Of a DNA stretch of 64,000 nucleotides, positions 61,901 to 64,000 are shown in pieces. Origin of the DNA: Eopsaltria australis (taxonomy: Eukaryota > Chordata > Aves > Passeriformes > Petroicidae); the NCBI GenBank assembly GCA_034509425.1, contig JAVTVJ010011652.1, positions 1,193,001-1,257,000 on the forward strand, given 5' to 3'. The translations under genes and the position numbers were made by a program. The notes beneath the pieces were generated by a model that was not told the origin of the DNA, did not search any database, and saw only the letters and a program-made list of their open reading frames with translations. Each line of letters begins with the position of its first letter. Within the stretch, counting starts at the first letter, position 1.

Positions 61901-62010
61901 AGGATCTATTCTCCCATTGATGTGCCAGGGATTTATGTAGGTGAGTCCCATTAATGTTAATGGAAGTTATGTGTGTAATTCCCCTTTTTCAGCAATGAGA
62001 GAATAGACCT
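61901..62010. mobile_element. 110-bp palindromic MITE-like element
   Basis: The ends are inverted repeats: AGGATCTATTCTCCCATTG at the left and the complement AGGTCTATTCTCTCATTG at the right. The middle is CCATTAA TG TTAATGG, whose centre (61955.5) coincides exactly with the midpoint of the two ends. The whole element can therefore fold on itself. This is typical of very old non-autonomous palindromic DNA transposons of amniotes. No target-site duplication was identified and I cannot name the family. Confidence 0.65.
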
Positions 62011-64000
62011 TTATGTTTCTAAGGTAATTACAGCCTTAGCTCTGGCTAGGCTGTTCTCCCCACCCTCCCCCCTTTGATAACTTCCTTGCTTCCCTCCCCA
62101 GCATTGACTCTGGGAGAAAAAAAAGGGATAAATTCCTCCATTCAGAAAGGAAAATTGGAGAAATAGCTGAAAGGTGAAACAAATGTAACTAGATCCACTC
62201 ATTGTGTGAAGGAAATGCAAATACAGGAAGCCAATCCACATCCGCTACCTTTGCTGTGCTTTTGGGGACAGATGTAGATTGATTTTCCTTAAATTGTGTA
62301 TTCACTGGGTATTCACTGTTTTCTAGGCATTTAGAATTTTCTAGGTTATTTAGAGAGGACAAGAGTGGGTTTTTGGTACTTCATTGTTAAGCAGTTTTAG
62401 AAAAACGACACATTTTGATACTGCCAGACTTTTGCAGAAAAAGGTAAAGTGAATAGAGATTTTGGAGAAGGAATTGATTGATTCACAAAACCACTGTTAT
62501 CATCTGAATCTGAGATGGGGGATGGTGTATCCCACGTGAGAGCTTAAACATTCTGGAGTTTTGTAAGACCTCCTTTAGGAGGTTTCTTAGCCCTGGGTTC
62601 AAGGCCAGCAGATTCAGGGGTGTGATGTAGGCTCAAGACCCCTGACATCTCTCCTAGATTTTAAACATTATGTTTATATTCTGCTCCTGATTATGTGATA
62701 TATTGTCTCTGAAAGCTATGTGCCAGCTTTTGTATCGAACTTCCTCATTTCTAAAACAGAGATACCAGTGTTTTCCATTCAGAGCAGGACAGCAGAAGTT
62801 TATCTCATTGATACACCCAGAGCATGCAGAGAACACCTGTAATATTTACTGGCTTGACCTTTCTAGGCATTTCTGACAATCAAACCATGGCAGTAATATT
62901 CTGCATCCTTCTGAGGAGATTGGGTTAGCTTTGCAGCCCTGCTGCCTCCGTTTTGATCCCTGCCATTGCACCCCAAAGCTGGCCCAAGGTCCCTCACAAG
63001 GGATGGGGACTCTGGGGGGGTTCCTGTGTACCTGGGGGAGGATCCTGGAAGCTCTGTGCTCGCTGATTCTCTGGCTGCTGCTCCTGGTGTGCCTTTCATC
63101 CCCCACCACAGCAGCTGGCACCACGCACAGCACAGCCCCTCCTTCCCAGCCGCCTGCCTTTGCCGGTTGCTGACATTCACAAAAAGAGGAACAAGGGCAT
63201 TTTTTGCACCCTGGAAATGTGCTGCCCTCCCCAGCCCTGTCCTGCCCGTGCCTCCAGCCAGCCTCGCTGCCAGAGGGATGTTTAGAGTGAGTAGCATCCT
63301 TTGAGTGCCGGTGTAAGCAGGTGTGAGTGTGGTTGTGATTCCCACCAATGCCCCTCAAAAGCCTCGGATGTAAATTCAAAAGCAAAAGCTGCAACTTTGG
63401 AAATTCCTGGGAGCTGTGCAGCAGACAGCTCAAAGTTTTGTGGGTGCATCAACAGGGACAAGGAATGCTACCGCGTGCTCTCACTCCTTCTTTGTTTTTT
63501 TCCCTTTTGTTTAAATTCTTTGCTTCATCTTTTTTTTCCCCAGTTGCTACAGAATTCAAGGGGGACAGATGGGTGCCCATCAGGATCAGGCCCTCATTTA
63601 GGACTCCTTCTATTTTACTAATCTACTGCAAAAAGGAGTTCTATACTCTGGTGGTTCTCTGCCACCTGGCAGGGAAAACAGAAAATATCCAGCAGTTTCT
63701 TATAGGCTCACCCAGAGTTTAATACCCCTCCTGCCACATCAGGAGAAGAAAGGAGGAGTGGGTGGAAACTTTTTAGAAGTATCAAATCAGTCAAAATGCT
63801 GATTTATTTTCTTAAAAGCTTGGTGGAGATTAACCCCTGTGACATTTACAACACACATACATTAACTGGATTGAAATACCACTAGAGCTGTAAATGTGAG
63901 GGGGAGTGGAGGGAAATGATTGGAATGGGGAGAAAAAAAGTTTGACATATTCACTATACACTCACCTCCCAAAGGAGGAAGGAGTGGTTTTCAGAGACTG

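Larger units (their letters stand above)
55731..64000. other. intergenic, no gene seen
   Basis: No coding exon was recognised. Open frames such as 62846-63433 (minus) and 63348-63722 (plus) lack domains and overlap other frames. Named contents are two palindromic repeats and an A/C simple repeat. T/A runs occur at 61465-61479 and 63530-63537. Confidence 0.5.

Noticed and set aside
62846..63433. 195-codon minus-strand frame
   Set aside because: It overlaps another open frame, has no domain, and its composition looks like random GC-moderate sequence.
45001..64000. SHTN1 5' exon
   Set aside because: Expected from synteny, but I could not find its characteristic N-terminal coding sequence, so no exon is called.

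Overview
The window is vertebrate nuclear DNA, almost certainly from a bird. Evidence: split genes with GT/AG introns, GC-rich CpG islands, and several 3'-end copies of the CR1 LINE, including the avian type (motifs such as CAGGCTGCCC and GTGGATGCCCCA, and an end like CATTTTATGA). Both recognisable genes have vertebrate orthologues that are also neighbours in the human genome. There are no operons, CRISPR arrays, bacterial elements or intact viral genes.

Layout. (1) 1911-6393, minus strand: KCNK18 (TRESK two-pore-domain K+ channel), three coding exons giving a 392-residue protein. (2) About 6.5-38.3 kb: a 32-kb intergenic stretch. It holds two same-orientation CR1 ends around a small CpG-rich block (13.9-15.3 kb), two large CpG islands (20.1-20.9 and 22.4-23.3 kb) edged by long pyrimidine tracts, AT-rich blocks that may be enhancers (about 17.8-18.1 and 25.9-26.1 kb), old palindromic and CR1 repeats (27.4, 29.6, 30.8 and 31.5 kb) and a perfect (TTTCC)32 array at 36.8 kb. 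(3) 39019-43304, plus strand: VAX1 (ventral anterior homeobox 1), three coding exons, 320 residues, with the second intron inside the homeobox, a GC-rich last exon and a long AT-rich 3' UTR. (4) About 45-64 kb: no gene seen. There is a small CpG island at 52.7 kb with a consensus minus-strand splice donor, a CR1 end at 55.5 kb and palindromic repeats at 57.5 and 61.9 kb.

The two genes do not form a pathway. VAX1 encodes an eye and forebrain transcription factor, and the non-coding DNA around it is where its long-range regulation would be expected. KCNK18 encodes a calcium/calcineurin-regulated background K+ channel of sensory neurons. From human gene order, SLC18A2 would lie beyond the left edge and SHTN1 to the right; I could not find coding exons of either. 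The most interesting coding observation is that both calcineurin docking motifs known from mammalian TRESK are degenerate here while the 14-3-3-type site is largely kept. No clearly new biological system was found.
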